A DNA stretch of 36,436 nucleotides from Pseudomonas sp. Irchel 3E20 (GCF_900187645.1 NZ_FYEE01000020.1:1-36436), one strand, 5' to 3'; positions 24,965-33,795 are shown, numbered from the stretch's first letter. The notes: generated from the sequence alone by a model not told the origin. Numbers and translations: made by a program.

Positions 24965-26101
24965 TTACAGCGCAGCGCTCTCAGGGGCCACGGTTTTGGG
25001 TTTGCCGTAGTGCCACTCGTAGACCACGAATTTGAAGTCTTTCAAGTCGCCCTTTTCGTCAAAGCTCAGGTCCCCGGTGGGGGTCTTGAAGGTGCCGCTG
25101 TGGATGGCTTCGGCCACTTTGACCGGGTCTTCGCTGTTGGCCTGGGTGATGGCGCCGGCGATCACTTCCACCGCTGAATAGGTCGGCAGCACGAACGGCC
25201 CGGTGGGGTTTTCCTGCTTGGCGTTGAAGGCTTCTACCAACGCCTTGTTGGCCGGTTCCTGGTCATAGGATTTAGGCAAGGTCACCAGCATGCCTTCGGA
25301 GGCGTCCTTGGCGATCAGCGAGATCGAGTCGTTGCCCACGCCCTCGGGGCCCATGAAGCGTGCATTCAGGCCTTTTTCCTTGGACTGGCGCAGGATCATG
25401 CCCATTTCCGGGTGATAGCCGCCGAAGTACACGAAATCGACATTGGCCTGCTTGAGCTTGGTAATCATGGACGAGTAGTCCTTCTCCCCGGTGTTCACGC
25501 CCTCGAACATCGCCACTGTGTAGCCTTTTTCCTTGAGTACCTTCTGGACCGCGGTGGCGATGCCTTCGCCGTACTGTTGCTTGTCGTGCAGCACCGCCAC
25601 CACTTTGGGCTTGACCTGGTCGGCGATGTAGTGCCCGGCGGCCGGGCCCTGGGCGCTGTCCAGGCCGATGGTGCGGAAGATCATCTGGTAGCCGCGCGCG
25701 GTGAGTTCCGGGCTGGTGGCGGCCGGGGTAATCATTACGATGCCTTCGTCTTCGTAGATGTCCGAGGCGGGTTGGGTGGAGCTGGAGCACAGGTGGCCAA
25801 CCACGAACTTGATGCCGTCGTTGACCACTTTGTTGGCCACCGCCACCGCTTGTTTCGGGTCGCAGGCGTCGTCGTATTCCACGGCTTCCAGCTGTTTGCC
25901 GTTGACCCCGCCACGGGCGTTGATCTGCTGCACGGCCATGCGCGCGCCGCTGAACTGCATGTCGCCGTACTGCGCCACGGGGCCAGTCTTGGCCCCGGCG
26001 ATGGCGATCTTGATGGTATCGGCGGCGAACGAATGGCAGGCCATGCCGGCCAGGACCATGGCGGTCAGGAGTCGGGTGGCTTTCTTATTGAGATTGTTCA
26101 T
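24965..26101 (-). CDS. Branched-chain-type amino acid ABC transporter, periplasmic binding protein
   Basis: This 378-residue protein has a signal peptide (MNNLNKKATRLLTAMVLAG...SFA) and a mature start DTIKIAIAGAKTGPVAQYGD, typical of LivJ/BraC binding proteins. Family landmarks are GGVNGKQLEAVEYDDACDP, VVGHLCSSSTQPASDIY (the two Cys form the LivJ disulphide), TPAATSPELT, VNTGEKDYSSMITKLK and YFGGYHPEMG. No permease or ATPase genes lie beside it, so it must share a transporter encoded elsewhere. It follows mdeB by 64 bases on the same strand with no terminator between, which suggests co-expression with methionine catabolism and perhaps uptake of a related amino acid (inference). The start at 26101 has TGGAGC upstream. 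Confidence 0.88.
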   Translation of the reverse strand: MNNLNKKATRLLTAMVLAGMACHSFAADTIKIAIAGAKTGPVAQYGDMQFSGARMAVQQINARGGVNGKQLEAVEYDDACDPKQAVAVANKVVNDGIKFVVGHLCSSSTQPASDIYEDEGIVMITPAATSPELTARGYQMIFRTIGLDSAQGPAAGHYIADQVKPKVVAVLHDKQQYGEGIATAVQKVLKEKGYTVAMFEGVNTGEKDYSSMITKLKQANVDFVYFGGYHPEMGMILRQSKEKGLNARFMGPEGVGNDSISLIAKDASEGMLVTLPKSYDQEPANKALVEAFNAKQENPTGPFVLPTYSAVEVIAGAITQANSEDPVKVAEAIHSGTFKTPTGDLSFDEKGDLKDFKFVVYEWHYGKPKTVAPESAAL

Positions 26102-26165
26102 GCTGCTCCACTCAGTTGTCTTAAGGGTTGATGGGGTGTAGCGGTAAAAAAGGTGCGGGGGCGGT

Positions 26166-28844
26166 TCAACGCTCCCACGGCGCTTGGGCGTCGGCATCGG
26201 GCGCATAGCGTGCCACGGCCCGGGCCAGTTCCTGGGGCGCGAGGTCGCCATTGTCGGCGAGGCTGCGCAGGCTGGCCAGGACGATGCTGTAGCGATCCAC
26301 CTCGAAAAAGCGCCGCAGGTTGTGGCGGTTGTCGCTGCGCCCAAAGCCATCGGTGCCCAGGGTGGTGTAGGGCGCGTGCAGGTACTCGCCGATCAATTGT
26401 GGCCAGGCCCGTACATAGTCGGTGGCGGCGACGATTGGTGCATTGCCGCAGAGCAAGGTATCGAGCTGGCTGGCGTCATGGCTGCGGGCACCGCCCAGGC
26501 GTTGGTCACGCTGCACTTGGCGGGCATCGCGGGCCAGTTCGCTGAAACTGGTGGCGCTGAACACCTGGTTGGCCACGCCCCAATCCTGGGCCAGCAGTTC
26601 ACCGGCGGCGAGCACTTCGCGCAGGATGGTGCCCGAGCCGAGCAGGCGCACCCGCGCCTCGCCCTCACCGTTGCGGGCATAGGCATAGAGGCCACGCAAG
26701 ACGTCGCCGTGCAGCGCCGGGTCGAGGGACGGCTGGGGGTAGTTTTCGTTCATCACCGCGACATAGTGGAACTCGTCGCATTGCTGCTCCAGCACGCGCC
26801 GCGCGGCGTGGTCGAGGATCACCGCCAGTTCCCCGGCGAAGCATGGGTCCCAGGCACGGCAGTTGGGCACCATCGAGGCCATCACCAGGCTGGAGCCGTC
26901 CTGGTGCTGCAAGCCTTCGCCGCCCAGGGTGGTGCGGCCCGCGGTGGCGCCCAGGAGGATGCCCCGCGAGCGTTGGTCGGCGGCGGCCCAAATCAGGTCG
27001 CCCACCCGCTGAAAGCCGAACATCGAGTAGTAGATGTAGATCGGCAGCATTGGCTGGCCATGCACCGAATAGGCCGTGGCGGCCGCGACCCACGAGCTGA
27101 TGGCTCCGGCCTCGGTGATGCCTTCTTCGAGCAGTTGCCCGGTTTTCGATTCGCGGTAGGAGAGGATTGAGCTGGAGTCCTCGGGCTCATACAACTGGCC
27201 GTGGGGCGAGTAGATCCCGATTTGCCGGAACAGGCTGGCCATGCCGAAGGTGCGGGCTTCGTCGGCGACGATGGGCACCACCCGCGGGCCCAACTCCGGG
27301 GCCTTGAGCCAGGCACCGAGCAGGCGCACAGCGGCCATGGTGGTGGACATTTCCTTGCCGCCAGCGTGCAGGGCGAACGCGCCCACCTGCTCCAGCGCCG
27401 GCACCGGGATGCTCGCTGCCTGCTGCTTGCGCGCCGGCAGCGGCCCGCCGAGGGCTGCGCGGCGCTGGCGCAGGTAGTGCATGACGGGGCTGTCGTCGGC
27501 GGGGCGATAGAAGCGCAGTTGGGTGACGTCGTCGTCACTCAGGGGCAGGTGGAAGCGGTCGCGGAATGCCAGCAGGGCCTCGACGTCGAGTTTCTTTGCC
27601 TGGTGCGCGGTCATGCGCGATTCGCCGGCGGCGCTCATGCCATAGCCTTTTTTGGTCTTGGCCAGGATCACCGTGGGCCGGCCCTTGCACGCCTTGGCGG
27701 CGGCGAACGCGGCGTAGAGCTTGCGAAAGTCATGGCCGCCACGCTTGAGGGCGTTGATCTGCTCGGCGCTCATGTGCTCGACGAGGCGTTTGACTTGGGG
27801 GTCTTTCTTGAAAAAGTGCTCCAGGTTATAGGCCCCGTCGTTGGCACCCAGGGTCTGGAACTGGCCGTCCGGGGTGGCGGCGAGGTGGCGCAGCAATACG
27901 TGGTCGGTGTCGCGGGCGAACAGGGCGTCCCATTCCGAGCCCCAGAGCACCTTGATGACATTCCACCCGGCGCCGGCGAACAGCCCTTCGAGTTCTTGGA
28001 TGATCTGGCCGTTGCCCCGTACCGGGCCGTCGAGGCGTTGCAGGTTGCAGTTGACGATAAAGGTCAGGTTGTCCAGTTGCTCGCGGGCGGCTAATGACAG
28101 GCCGGCGATGGATTCGGGCTCGTCCATTTCGCCATCGCCAAACACGCCCCACACATGGCGGCCCTCGGTGCTGGCCAGGCCCCGGTGCTGCAAGTAGCGC
28201 ATGAACCGCGCCTGGTACACCGCGCTCAACGGGCCAATGCCCATGGAGCCGGTAGGGAACTGCCAGAAGTCGGGCATCAGCCAGGGGTGCGGGTAGGAAC
28301 ACAGGCCGGGGCCGTTGATTTCCTGGCGGTAGTTGGCCAGTTGTTCTTCGCTCAGGCGCCCCTCCAGGAACGCCCGGGCGTATACGCCGGGGGCCGAGTG
28401 GGGTTGGAAGAACACCAGGTCGGCGTTGCGTTCGCCCTCAGCACCGTCGCCACGGAAAAAATGCTGGAAGCCGACTTCGAAGATCTCCGCCGCCGAAGCG
28501 TAGCTGGCGATATGGCCGCCCAGTTCGCCGTAGGCGTGGTTGGCGCGCATGACCATGGCCAGGGCATTCCAGCGCATCAGGCTGGTGATGTGCTCGTCCA
28601 TCGCGAGGTCGCCGGGGTAGCTGCCTTGCTGCTCCAGCCCCAGGGTGTTGCGGTAGGCGGAATAGGGCTGGGCGTCGCGGCTGATGCCGTGCTCGCGGGC
28701 AAACGCCTCCAGGCGCCCCAGCAGGTAACGGGCGCGTTCGCTGCCGCTGGCGTGCAGGGTCGATTCCAGGGCGTCCAGCCATTCGCGGGTTTCCTGCGGG
28801 TCCGGGTCGTTGGGTTCGGCGGGGTGGCTGTTGGCGGTTTGCAT
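26166..28844 (-). CDS. mdeB: Homodimeric 2-oxoacid dehydrogenase E1 (AceE-like, MdeB)
   Basis: This 892-residue protein has the architecture of the homodimeric pyruvate dehydrogenase E1. The thiamine-diphosphate motif GDGEMDEPES ... NLTFIVNCN lies near residues 225-260. Other AceE signatures are GGHIASYASAAEIFEVGF, QPHSAPGVYARAFLEGRL, WLMPDFWQFPTGSMG, GWNVIKVLWGSEWD and AKTKKGYGMS. In P. putida a gene of this kind (mdeB) sits behind methionine gamma-lyase and is thought to oxidise 2-oxobutyrate made by the lyase. The same order here supports that role over housekeeping pyruvate dehydrogenase; there is no aceF next to it, so it must borrow E2/E3 subunits. The start at 28844 has AGGAG and lies 17 bases after mdeA. 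Confidence 0.88.
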   Translation of the reverse strand: MQTANSHPAEPNDPDPQETREWLDALESTLHASGSERARYLLGRLEAFAREHGISRDAQPYSAYRNTLGLEQQGSYPGDLAMDEHITSLMRWNALAMVMRANHAYGELGGHIASYASAAEIFEVGFQHFFRGDGAEGERNADLVFFQPHSAPGVYARAFLEGRLSEEQLANYRQEINGPGLCSYPHPWLMPDFWQFPTGSMGIGPLSAVYQARFMRYLQHRGLASTEGRHVWGVFGDGEMDEPESIAGLSLAAREQLDNLTFIVNCNLQRLDGPVRGNGQIIQELEGLFAGAGWNVIKVLWGSEWDALFARDTDHVLLRHLAATPDGQFQTLGANDGAYNLEHFFKKDPQVKRLVEHMSAEQINALKRGGHDFRKLYAAFAAAKACKGRPTVILAKTKKGYGMSAAGESRMTAHQAKKLDVEALLAFRDRFHLPLSDDDVTQLRFYRPADDSPVMHYLRQRRAALGGPLPARKQQAASIPVPALEQVGAFALHAGGKEMSTTMAAVRLLGAWLKAPELGPRVVPIVADEARTFGMASLFRQIGIYSPHGQLYEPEDSSSILSYRESKTGQLLEEGITEAGAISSWVAAATAYSVHGQPMLPIYIYYSMFGFQRVGDLIWAAADQRSRGILLGATAGRTTLGGEGLQHQDGSSLVMASMVPNCRAWDPCFAGELAVILDHAARRVLEQQCDEFHYVAVMNENYPQPSLDPALHGDVLRGLYAYARNGEGEARVRLLGSGTILREVLAAGELLAQDWGVANQVFSATSFSELARDARQVQRDQRLGGARSHDASQLDTLLCGNAPIVAATDYVRAWPQLIGEYLHAPYTTLGTDGFGRSDNRHNLRRFFEVDRYSIVLASLRSLADNGDLAPQELARAVARYAPDADAQAPWER

Positions 28845-28861
28845 CGGGTTCTCCTGTGCCA

Positions 28862-30061
28862 TCAGGCACACGCCGCCAAGGCCTGGCGGATATCGGCCAG
28901 CAGGTCGTCGATGTCTTCCAGGCCGGCCGACAGCCGCACCAGGCCTTCAGAGATGCCGTGGTGCGCGCGCTCCTCGGGGGTGTAGGTGGAGTGGGTCATG
29001 CTGGCCGGGTGTTGGGCCAGGGATTCGGCGTCCCCCAGGCTGACGGCGCGGCTGAACAGTTGCAGCGCGTTCATGAAGCGCCGGCCAGTGTCGATGCCGC
29101 CCTTGAGTTCAAAGGCAATCATCCCGCCGGAGCGCTTCATCTGCCGTTGCGCCAGGTCGTATTGGGCGAAGGAGGGCAGGCCGGGGTAGGCCACCCAATC
29201 TACCGCCGGGTGCGCTTGCAGGTATTGGGCGATGGCCAGGGCATTGCTGCAATGGCGCTCCATGCGCAGGGCCAGGGTCTTGAGGCCGCGCATCAGCAAA
29301 AAGGCGTCCTGGGGCGACATCACCGCGCCGGTCAGGTCCTTGAGGCCTTGCAGGCGAATGCGCTCGGCCAGGGCTTGGCTGGCGACGGCGATGCCGGCAG
29401 TGATATCGCCGTGGCCGCTGAGGTATTTGGTGGCCGAATGCACCACCACGTCGGCGCCCAGCTCCAGCGGCCGTTGCAGGTAGGGCGAGCAGTAGGTGTT
29501 GTCTACTACCACCGTGATGCCCGGGTGCTGGTGGGCGAGGGCGGCCACGGCCTGGATGTCCACCAGTTGCATGTTGGGGTTGGCCGGCGACTCGAAGTAC
29601 ACCAGGCGCGTGGCCGGGCTGATGGCGTCGCGCAGTTGGGCCAGGTCGCTCATGTCGACATGGCGCACCTTGACCCCGAACTCGCCAATACCGTGGTGTA
29701 GCAAGGCGAAGGTGCAACCGTACAGGGTGCGATTGACCAGAATCTCATCGCCGGGGCGCAGCAAGGTCCAGAACGTCGCGGCAATGGCGCCCATGCCGGA
29801 GCTGAACGCCACCGCCGCTTCGCCGTTTTCCAGGGCGGCCATGCGCGCTTCGAGCAGGCTCAGGGTGGGGTTGGAAATACGCGTATAGAAATGCCCCGCT
29901 TCCTGCCCGGCGAAGCACGCCGCGCCGTACTCGGCAGTGGGGAAGGCGAAGGTGGAGGTGAGATAGATCGGCGGCACCAGGGCGCCCTGATGATCGAGCG
30001 GGTTGTAGCCGTGGTGAATGGCACGCGTAGAAAAGCCGAGGTTGTTATTTTTGTTGTCCAT
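28862..30061 (-). CDS. mdeA: L-methionine gamma-lyase
   Basis: This PLP enzyme splits methionine to methanethiol, 2-oxobutyrate and ammonia. The 399-residue product closely follows the recalled P. putida sequence (TRAIHHGY, HGIGEFGVK, RFMNALQLFSRAVSLGD, STYTPEERAHHGI). Key residues are present: Tyr59 and Arg61 in YTRISNPT, Tyr114 and Cys116 in LYGCTFALLHHG (Cys116 separates methionine gamma-lyase from cystathionine enzymes), Asp187 in VVVDNTYCSPYLQRP and the PLP lysine Lys212 in HSATKYLSGHGD. It is the first gene of a minus-strand unit with mdeB and diverges from the Lrp-type gene mdeR. Confidence in methionine specificity rests on Cys116 and context. Confidence 0.93.
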   Translation of the reverse strand: MDNKNNNLGFSTRAIHHGYNPLDHQGALVPPIYLTSTFAFPTAEYGAACFAGQEAGHFYTRISNPTLSLLEARMAALENGEAAVAFSSGMGAIAATFWTLLRPGDEILVNRTLYGCTFALLHHGIGEFGVKVRHVDMSDLAQLRDAISPATRLVYFESPANPNMQLVDIQAVAALAHQHPGITVVVDNTYCSPYLQRPLELGADVVVHSATKYLSGHGDITAGIAVASQALAERIRLQGLKDLTGAVMSPQDAFLLMRGLKTLALRMERHCSNALAIAQYLQAHPAVDWVAYPGLPSFAQYDLAQRQMKRSGGMIAFELKGGIDTGRRFMNALQLFSRAVSLGDAESLAQHPASMTHSTYTPEERAHHGISEGLVRLSAGLEDIDDLLADIRQALAACA

Positions 30062-30191
30062 ACGGAACGCTCCGGATTTTTCCTACATGCTATTCTCAAA
30101 ATTCAACATTTCTATTCCAAAATTGCTGTCAAAAAGCGAAGTTATTGGCATGGAATTCATAATAAAAACGAAATAGAGGCAAAAAATTCCA
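30062..30191. promoter_or_regulatory. Divergent mdeA-mdeR control region, likely MdeR sites
   Basis: This 130-base AT-rich region separates the two start codons. An inverted pair tggaatt (30151-30157) and aattcca (30185-30191) flanks the mdeR ribosome site (agagg near 30175). Related attcca/attcaa words occur at about 30099-30122 nearer mdeA. Lrp-family regulators typically bind several such degenerate AT-rich sites, so these are candidate binding sites for autoregulation and for methionine induction of mdeA. Confidence 0.5.
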
Positions 30192-30656
30192 ATGGTTCTG
30201 GATCGCACCGACAAGGCCTTGCTTATGGCCTTGCAAGACAATGCCCGATTGACCATGGCCGAGTTAGCCGATCAGGTGTCATTGAGCACGTCGCCCAGTT
30301 GGCGGCGGGTCAAGAACCTTGAAGAAAACGGTGTGATTACCGGCTACCAGGCCATCCTCTCGCCCAAAGCCCTGGGCTACGGGGTAACGGCGTTTGTCAG
30401 CATCATGATGGATTCCCACACCAAGGACGCGGCCCGCAGTTTTGAGCAGCGGCTGTTGGAAATTCCGGAAATCGTCGCTTGCCACAACATCTCCGGGCGC
30501 TTCGATTTCCTCCTGGAAGTGGTGGCCAAGGACCTGGAATCGTTCGGCGAGTTCGCCCGCGAAGTGCTGCAAACCCTGCCGGCGGTGAAGGAGATTTACT
30601 CGAGCTTTTCGTTCAAGACCGTCAAGGCCCAGCGCACGATCCCGGTGCCCGACTGA
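30192..30656 (+). CDS. mdeR: Lrp/AsnC-family regulator of methionine catabolism
   Basis: This 154-residue protein has an N-terminal winged helix-turn-helix (LDRTDKALLMALQDNARLTM ... SLSTSPSWRRVKNLEENGVI, residues 3-48) and a C-terminal RAM ligand-binding domain (AFVSIMMDS, FEQRLLEIPEIVACHNISGRFDFLLEVVAKD, LQTLPAVKEIYSSFSFKTVK). Its length and domain order are those of Lrp. The divergent position next to mdeA matches mdeR in P. putida, where it activates the lyase genes in response to methionine or its products. A terminator follows 20 bases after the stop. Confidence 0.88.
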   Translation: MVLDRTDKALLMALQDNARLTMAELADQVSLSTSPSWRRVKNLEENGVITGYQAILSPKALGYGVTAFVSIMMDSHTKDAARSFEQRLLEIPEIVACHNISGRFDFLLEVVAKDLESFGEFAREVLQTLPAVKEIYSSFSFKTVKAQRTIPVPD

Positions 30657-30676
30657 CGCTCGCCGGGGTTTGCCGC

Positions 30677-30700
30677 AACGCCACCCTTGTGGCGTTTTTT
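30677..30700 (+). terminator. Rho-independent terminator of mdeR
   Basis: A stem aacgccac / gtggcgtt with loop CCTT is followed directly by a T-run. Confidence 0.88.
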
Positions 30701-30818
30701 TATGCCTTGCGTGAAGTCGCAGTTTTGACGTCAAAAATTTTCCGACGAACGGAACTGATGCCGAAATGCCATTGTCTGTATCCCATACAAACAACGCGAC
30801 GCTACAAGGACTGATGCA

Positions 30819-31148
30819 ATGAGAATCGTGAAAACGCTGGCACTGGCCACCCTGTTCGCTGCCCTGGCCGGCTGCGGCAGCGATGCCATCGAGGGGAAAT
30901 TTGCCGTACAGGCCAGCGTCATGGGCTTCAAGAGCAATGTCGGCACCGCGGTGCTAGACGAAGACTTCATCACCCTGATGGGCGACAAGTACGAAATCGA
31001 TGAGTGGCAGCGCGACGGCGACACCGTGATCGCCCGTGGTAAGGATGGCGAAAGCGTGATGAATGCGCGCATCGAAGATAACGGCAATCGCCTGGTGGTC
31101 CTTGATGGCGGCGAAGTGGTCAGCATGACCCTGACCCGTATCCAATAA
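30819..31148 (+). CDS. Small lipoprotein of unknown function
   Basis: This 109-residue lipoprotein has the signal peptide MRIVKTLALATLFAALAGC. The mature part is a run of short beta strands (IEGKFAVQASVMG, DFITLMGDKYEIDEWQRDGD, TVIARGKDG, NRLVVLDGGEVVSMTLTRI), suggesting a small beta-barrel or sandwich. The family is not recognised. Ribosome site AAGGA is at 30806-30810. The upstream 120 bases contain a perfect 14-base palindrome (30723-30736). A second lipoprotein follows 78 bases later in the same direction. Confidence 0.75.
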   Translation: MRIVKTLALATLFAALAGCGSDAIEGKFAVQASVMGFKSNVGTAVLDEDFITLMGDKYEIDEWQRDGDTVIARGKDGESVMNARIEDNGNRLVVLDGGEVVSMTLTRIQ

Positions 31149-31226
31149 AGGGCTTTCCTATCGGGCGGCCGGCGCGGCGGCCCTGTTTTCGTGCGTGCAT
31201 TACCCCCCTCTTAAAAAGGATGTTGT

Positions 31227-32846
31227 GTGAAGAAACTATTGGCAGTGTCTGGCGTTGCGCTGTTGTTGGCCGGTTGTGGCTCAAGCTACGACTGGGACGA
31301 AGTGACCACCTCCTCTGGCTCCAAGGGCCAGCCCACGGCCACCTACGTCGACAAGAAAACCAAAGAGCCGATCTCCGGCACCATCACCTGGAAAGAAGGC
31401 GATACGCTGATTTCCGAGTTCAAGGTGAAGAGCGGCAAGGTCCAGGGCGACTGGGTCACCCACAACGCCGACGGTTCGGTGGCGATCGAGGCACAGCTGG
31501 ACGAGGGCGAGTTGACCGGCACCACGGTGGTCTACTGCCCCGGCCCGGATAAAAAGCCGCAGCAGAAAATCGTCATCGACGGCAAGGAAAAAAGCCAAAG
31601 CCAGTACGACTGTGCCACTGGCCTGCAAACCGCGCTGGAAGTCGAAATCCACACCCCCGCTAAGGAAAACCACGGCCACGACCTGGCTCGTTCGGCCTGG
31701 CGCATCGTTGACGGCAAGCAAGTGCCCGCTGCGCTGGCCAGCTACGCGAAGGACGGCAGCGGCAAACTCGATGGTGTGCAGGAAACCTACTACCCGACCG
31801 GCCAGGTCGAGCAACGCCACCTCTATAAGAATGGCCAGCTCGATGGCGTCTCCGAAGAGTACGTGCTGCTGACCGATGGCACCTATCGCCTGCGCCAAAC
31901 CAGCCTCTACAAGGACGGCAAGCGCGACGGCGACACCACGCGCTACTTCGCCTTTGGCAACTGGCCGGAGAAAATCGTCGAACGCCGCGAAAGCTACAAG
32001 GACGGCGAAGACCTGGGGCAATCGATCAGCTTCGAGAACCTGGACGTGCATGTGAATGCACGGATGAACGATATCCCACCGGCCAATTACAAGATCCACA
32101 GTGCGCTGATCGGCCGCGACAGCTACGGCGGTTTCAAGGCCGATGTGGAGTCGCTCAAGTACCTGCTCACCGAATCCAAGGTGGACGTGAACGAGCGCTT
32201 GGTCGCGGATGAAGATTTCCCGATCCAGCAAGTAGCGGAAAACGCCTATGACATGCTGGTGGGCTTGGGGGCCGACCCATTGAAAGTCAGCCTGGCCGGC
32301 AATACACGGCTGATGATGTGCATCAAGCAGTCTTACCGTAACTGCTCCGACGAGCACTTCAGCCAACTGATGGCCTTGGCCAACGCGAAAACCGCCAACC
32401 TGTACGGCAATACACCGCTGCACCAGGTGTGCAAGACCACCCGTTTCCTCAAGGAGCGCCCAGCGGTGGTACAAGCGCTGATTGGTAGCCAGGATGTGAA
32501 CGCGGTGAACTATGCCGGGCAAACGGCGTTGCACTACTGCATCGTGCAGAAAGACAAGACGACGGCCAATGCGCTGATCCAGGCCGGTGCTGACCTGGAC
32601 AAGGCCGACCTGGCGGGCGTGACGCCGATGCAACTGGTGTTCCTGCGCGATCCGCGGCCCAACAGCCAGAAGCAGTTGTCGTGGGATGAGGAGCGAGTGC
32701 GTTTTGTAGGCCAGTGGCTGAGCAAATCCAAGTTCAGCTTCGAGACGCCGTTTGCAGGCTTCGACAAAAGCCTCAAGCAACTGATGATTGAGGCCGGTGA
32801 CGCGCCAAGCGCCATGTTGGTGGACAGCCTGAGCCCCAAAAGCTGA
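31227..32846 (+). CDS. Lipoprotein with MORN-like and ankyrin-like repeats
   Basis: This 539-residue lipoprotein begins with a GTG start (31227, AAAGGA upstream) and the signal MKKLLAVSGVALLLAGC. The first half contains YwqK/MORN-type repeats, for example LDGVQETYYPTGQVEQRHLY, KNGQLDGVSEEYVLL and YKDGKRDGDTTRYFAFG, with an earlier SGTITWKEGDTLISEF unit. The second half has ankyrin-like repeats: SLAGNTRLMMCIKQ, NLYGNTPLHQVCKTT, NYAGQTALHYCIVQKD..ANALIQAGADLDK and LAGVTPMQLVF. Both repeat types mediate protein binding, so an envelope scaffold or inhibitor is plausible; immunity or antitoxin roles are known for YwqK- and ankyrin-like proteins but no toxin gene is adjacent. A terminator follows. 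Confidence 0.82.
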   Translation: MKKLLAVSGVALLLAGCGSSYDWDEVTTSSGSKGQPTATYVDKKTKEPISGTITWKEGDTLISEFKVKSGKVQGDWVTHNADGSVAIEAQLDEGELTGTTVVYCPGPDKKPQQKIVIDGKEKSQSQYDCATGLQTALEVEIHTPAKENHGHDLARSAWRIVDGKQVPAALASYAKDGSGKLDGVQETYYPTGQVEQRHLYKNGQLDGVSEEYVLLTDGTYRLRQTSLYKDGKRDGDTTRYFAFGNWPEKIVERRESYKDGEDLGQSISFENLDVHVNARMNDIPPANYKIHSALIGRDSYGGFKADVESLKYLLTESKVDVNERLVADEDFPIQQVAENAYDMLVGLGADPLKVSLAGNTRLMMCIKQSYRNCSDEHFSQLMALANAKTANLYGNTPLHQVCKTTRFLKERPAVVQALIGSQDVNAVNYAGQTALHYCIVQKDKTTANALIQAGADLDKADLAGVTPMQLVFLRDPRPNSQKQLSWDEERVRFVGQWLSKSKFSFETPFAGFDKSLKQLMIEAGDAPSAMLVDSLSPKS

Positions 32847-32866
32847 CCCTGTGCGTTAACCCTATG

Positions 32867-32899
32867 ACGCCCCGCACGCTAACGCTTGCGGGGCGTTTT
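32867..32899 (+). terminator. Rho-independent terminator after the repeat lipoprotein
   Basis: A perfect ten-base stem (acgccccgca / tgcggggcgt) with a ten-base loop is followed by TTT GCG TTT. Confidence 0.88.
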
Positions 32900-33009
32900 G
32901 CGTTTCGGTAACGCTGTTTTGCCGCCCCGCAGGGTAATTGTGGCGTCGTCTGATGGCCGGACGATGCTACAGTTCAGGGCTTCAGGAAGAGCGGACTGGG
33001 TAAAGGGCA

Positions 33010-33765
33010 ATGGGCGGTATGGGGTTGCAGCGTCGGTGGGGGGCAATATTCGGGCTGTTGCTGGCGCAGGGAGGGATGCCGCTGGCGCTGGCGGCCGAGC
33101 CGTCGGTGGCGTCCGCCAGCGCGAACCTGCCGGCCGCGCTCTATGCCATGTTGCTGGCCTTTTTCCTCGGCGCGGTGGCCGGGGTGATGCTCGCCTGGGG
33201 CCGCTGGGGTTGGCTGCGCACCCTCGCCGGGTTGGGCCTGGTAGTGTTGATCCTGGTCAGCACCGTGGCCAGCGCGGCGAACTGGTTGGCCTTGCTATTG
33301 GCGATCCCGGTGAGCATGGCCATTGGCGGCGCGATCTTCGCGTCCCTGGCCCCGCAGCGCGTGGTGCTGTATTGCGTGATCGGCTTCTTTACCTACGTCG
33401 GCTTGCTGACCGTGCTCAGCCTGCTGCTGGGCGCGATGACCTTTGTCTACGGTTTGGTTCTGCCGGTGGCGTTGCTGGCGCTGGCCGGGCTGGTCAATGT
33501 GCTGTTCAGCCTGATGCGTGCCACTTGGCAGAAAAGCCCGATGGGCTTCTTCCAGCGTGTGTTGATCGTCGGCGCAGTACTGCTGTTTTTGGCGTTGCTG
33601 TCGGGTTCCTTCAGCGAATCGTTGTCTTGGTGGGTGGTGTTGGGGCTGACCTATCTGGTGGCCCTGGTGGTGTTCTGCCTGGGCGGCGGCGCGGTGGAAC
33701 CGGCCACGGAGCAGGACGCAGGCAAGGGCGCCAAGGGCGGAGGCGGGGCGTCGGGGAGCTGGTAG
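33010..33765 (+). CDS. Polytopic inner-membrane protein of unknown function
   Basis: This 251-residue protein has an N-terminal signal-like segment (IFGLLLAQGGMPLALAAEP) and then about six hydrophobic helices: LYAMLLAFFLGAVAGVMLAW, LAGLGLVVLILVSTVASAA, a pair from LALLLAIP to LYCVIGFFTYVGLLTVLSLL, VYGLVLPVALLALAGLVNVL and VLIVGAVLLFLALLSG, plus a last one at WWVVLGLTYLVALVVFCLGG. The tail is Gly/Lys-rich (DAGKGAKGGGGASGS) and probably cytoplasmic. No family is recognised. It is a single gene, convergent with the TonB receptor; a 7-base stem (ggtagcg / cgctacc, 33761-33787) spans the stop codon and may end transcription weakly. A start at 33019 is also possible. Confidence 0.75.
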   Translation: MGGMGLQRRWGAIFGLLLAQGGMPLALAAEPSVASASANLPAALYAMLLAFFLGAVAGVMLAWGRWGWLRTLAGLGLVVLILVSTVASAANWLALLLAIPVSMAIGGAIFASLAPQRVVLYCVIGFFTYVGLLTVLSLLLGAMTFVYGLVLPVALLALAGLVNVLFSLMRATWQKSPMGFFQRVLIVGAVLLFLALLSGSFSESLSWWVVLGLTYLVALVVFCLGGGAVEPATEQDAGKGAKGGGGASGSW

Positions 33766-33795
33766 CGCCGCACCCCGCGACGCTACCGCTGGGTG

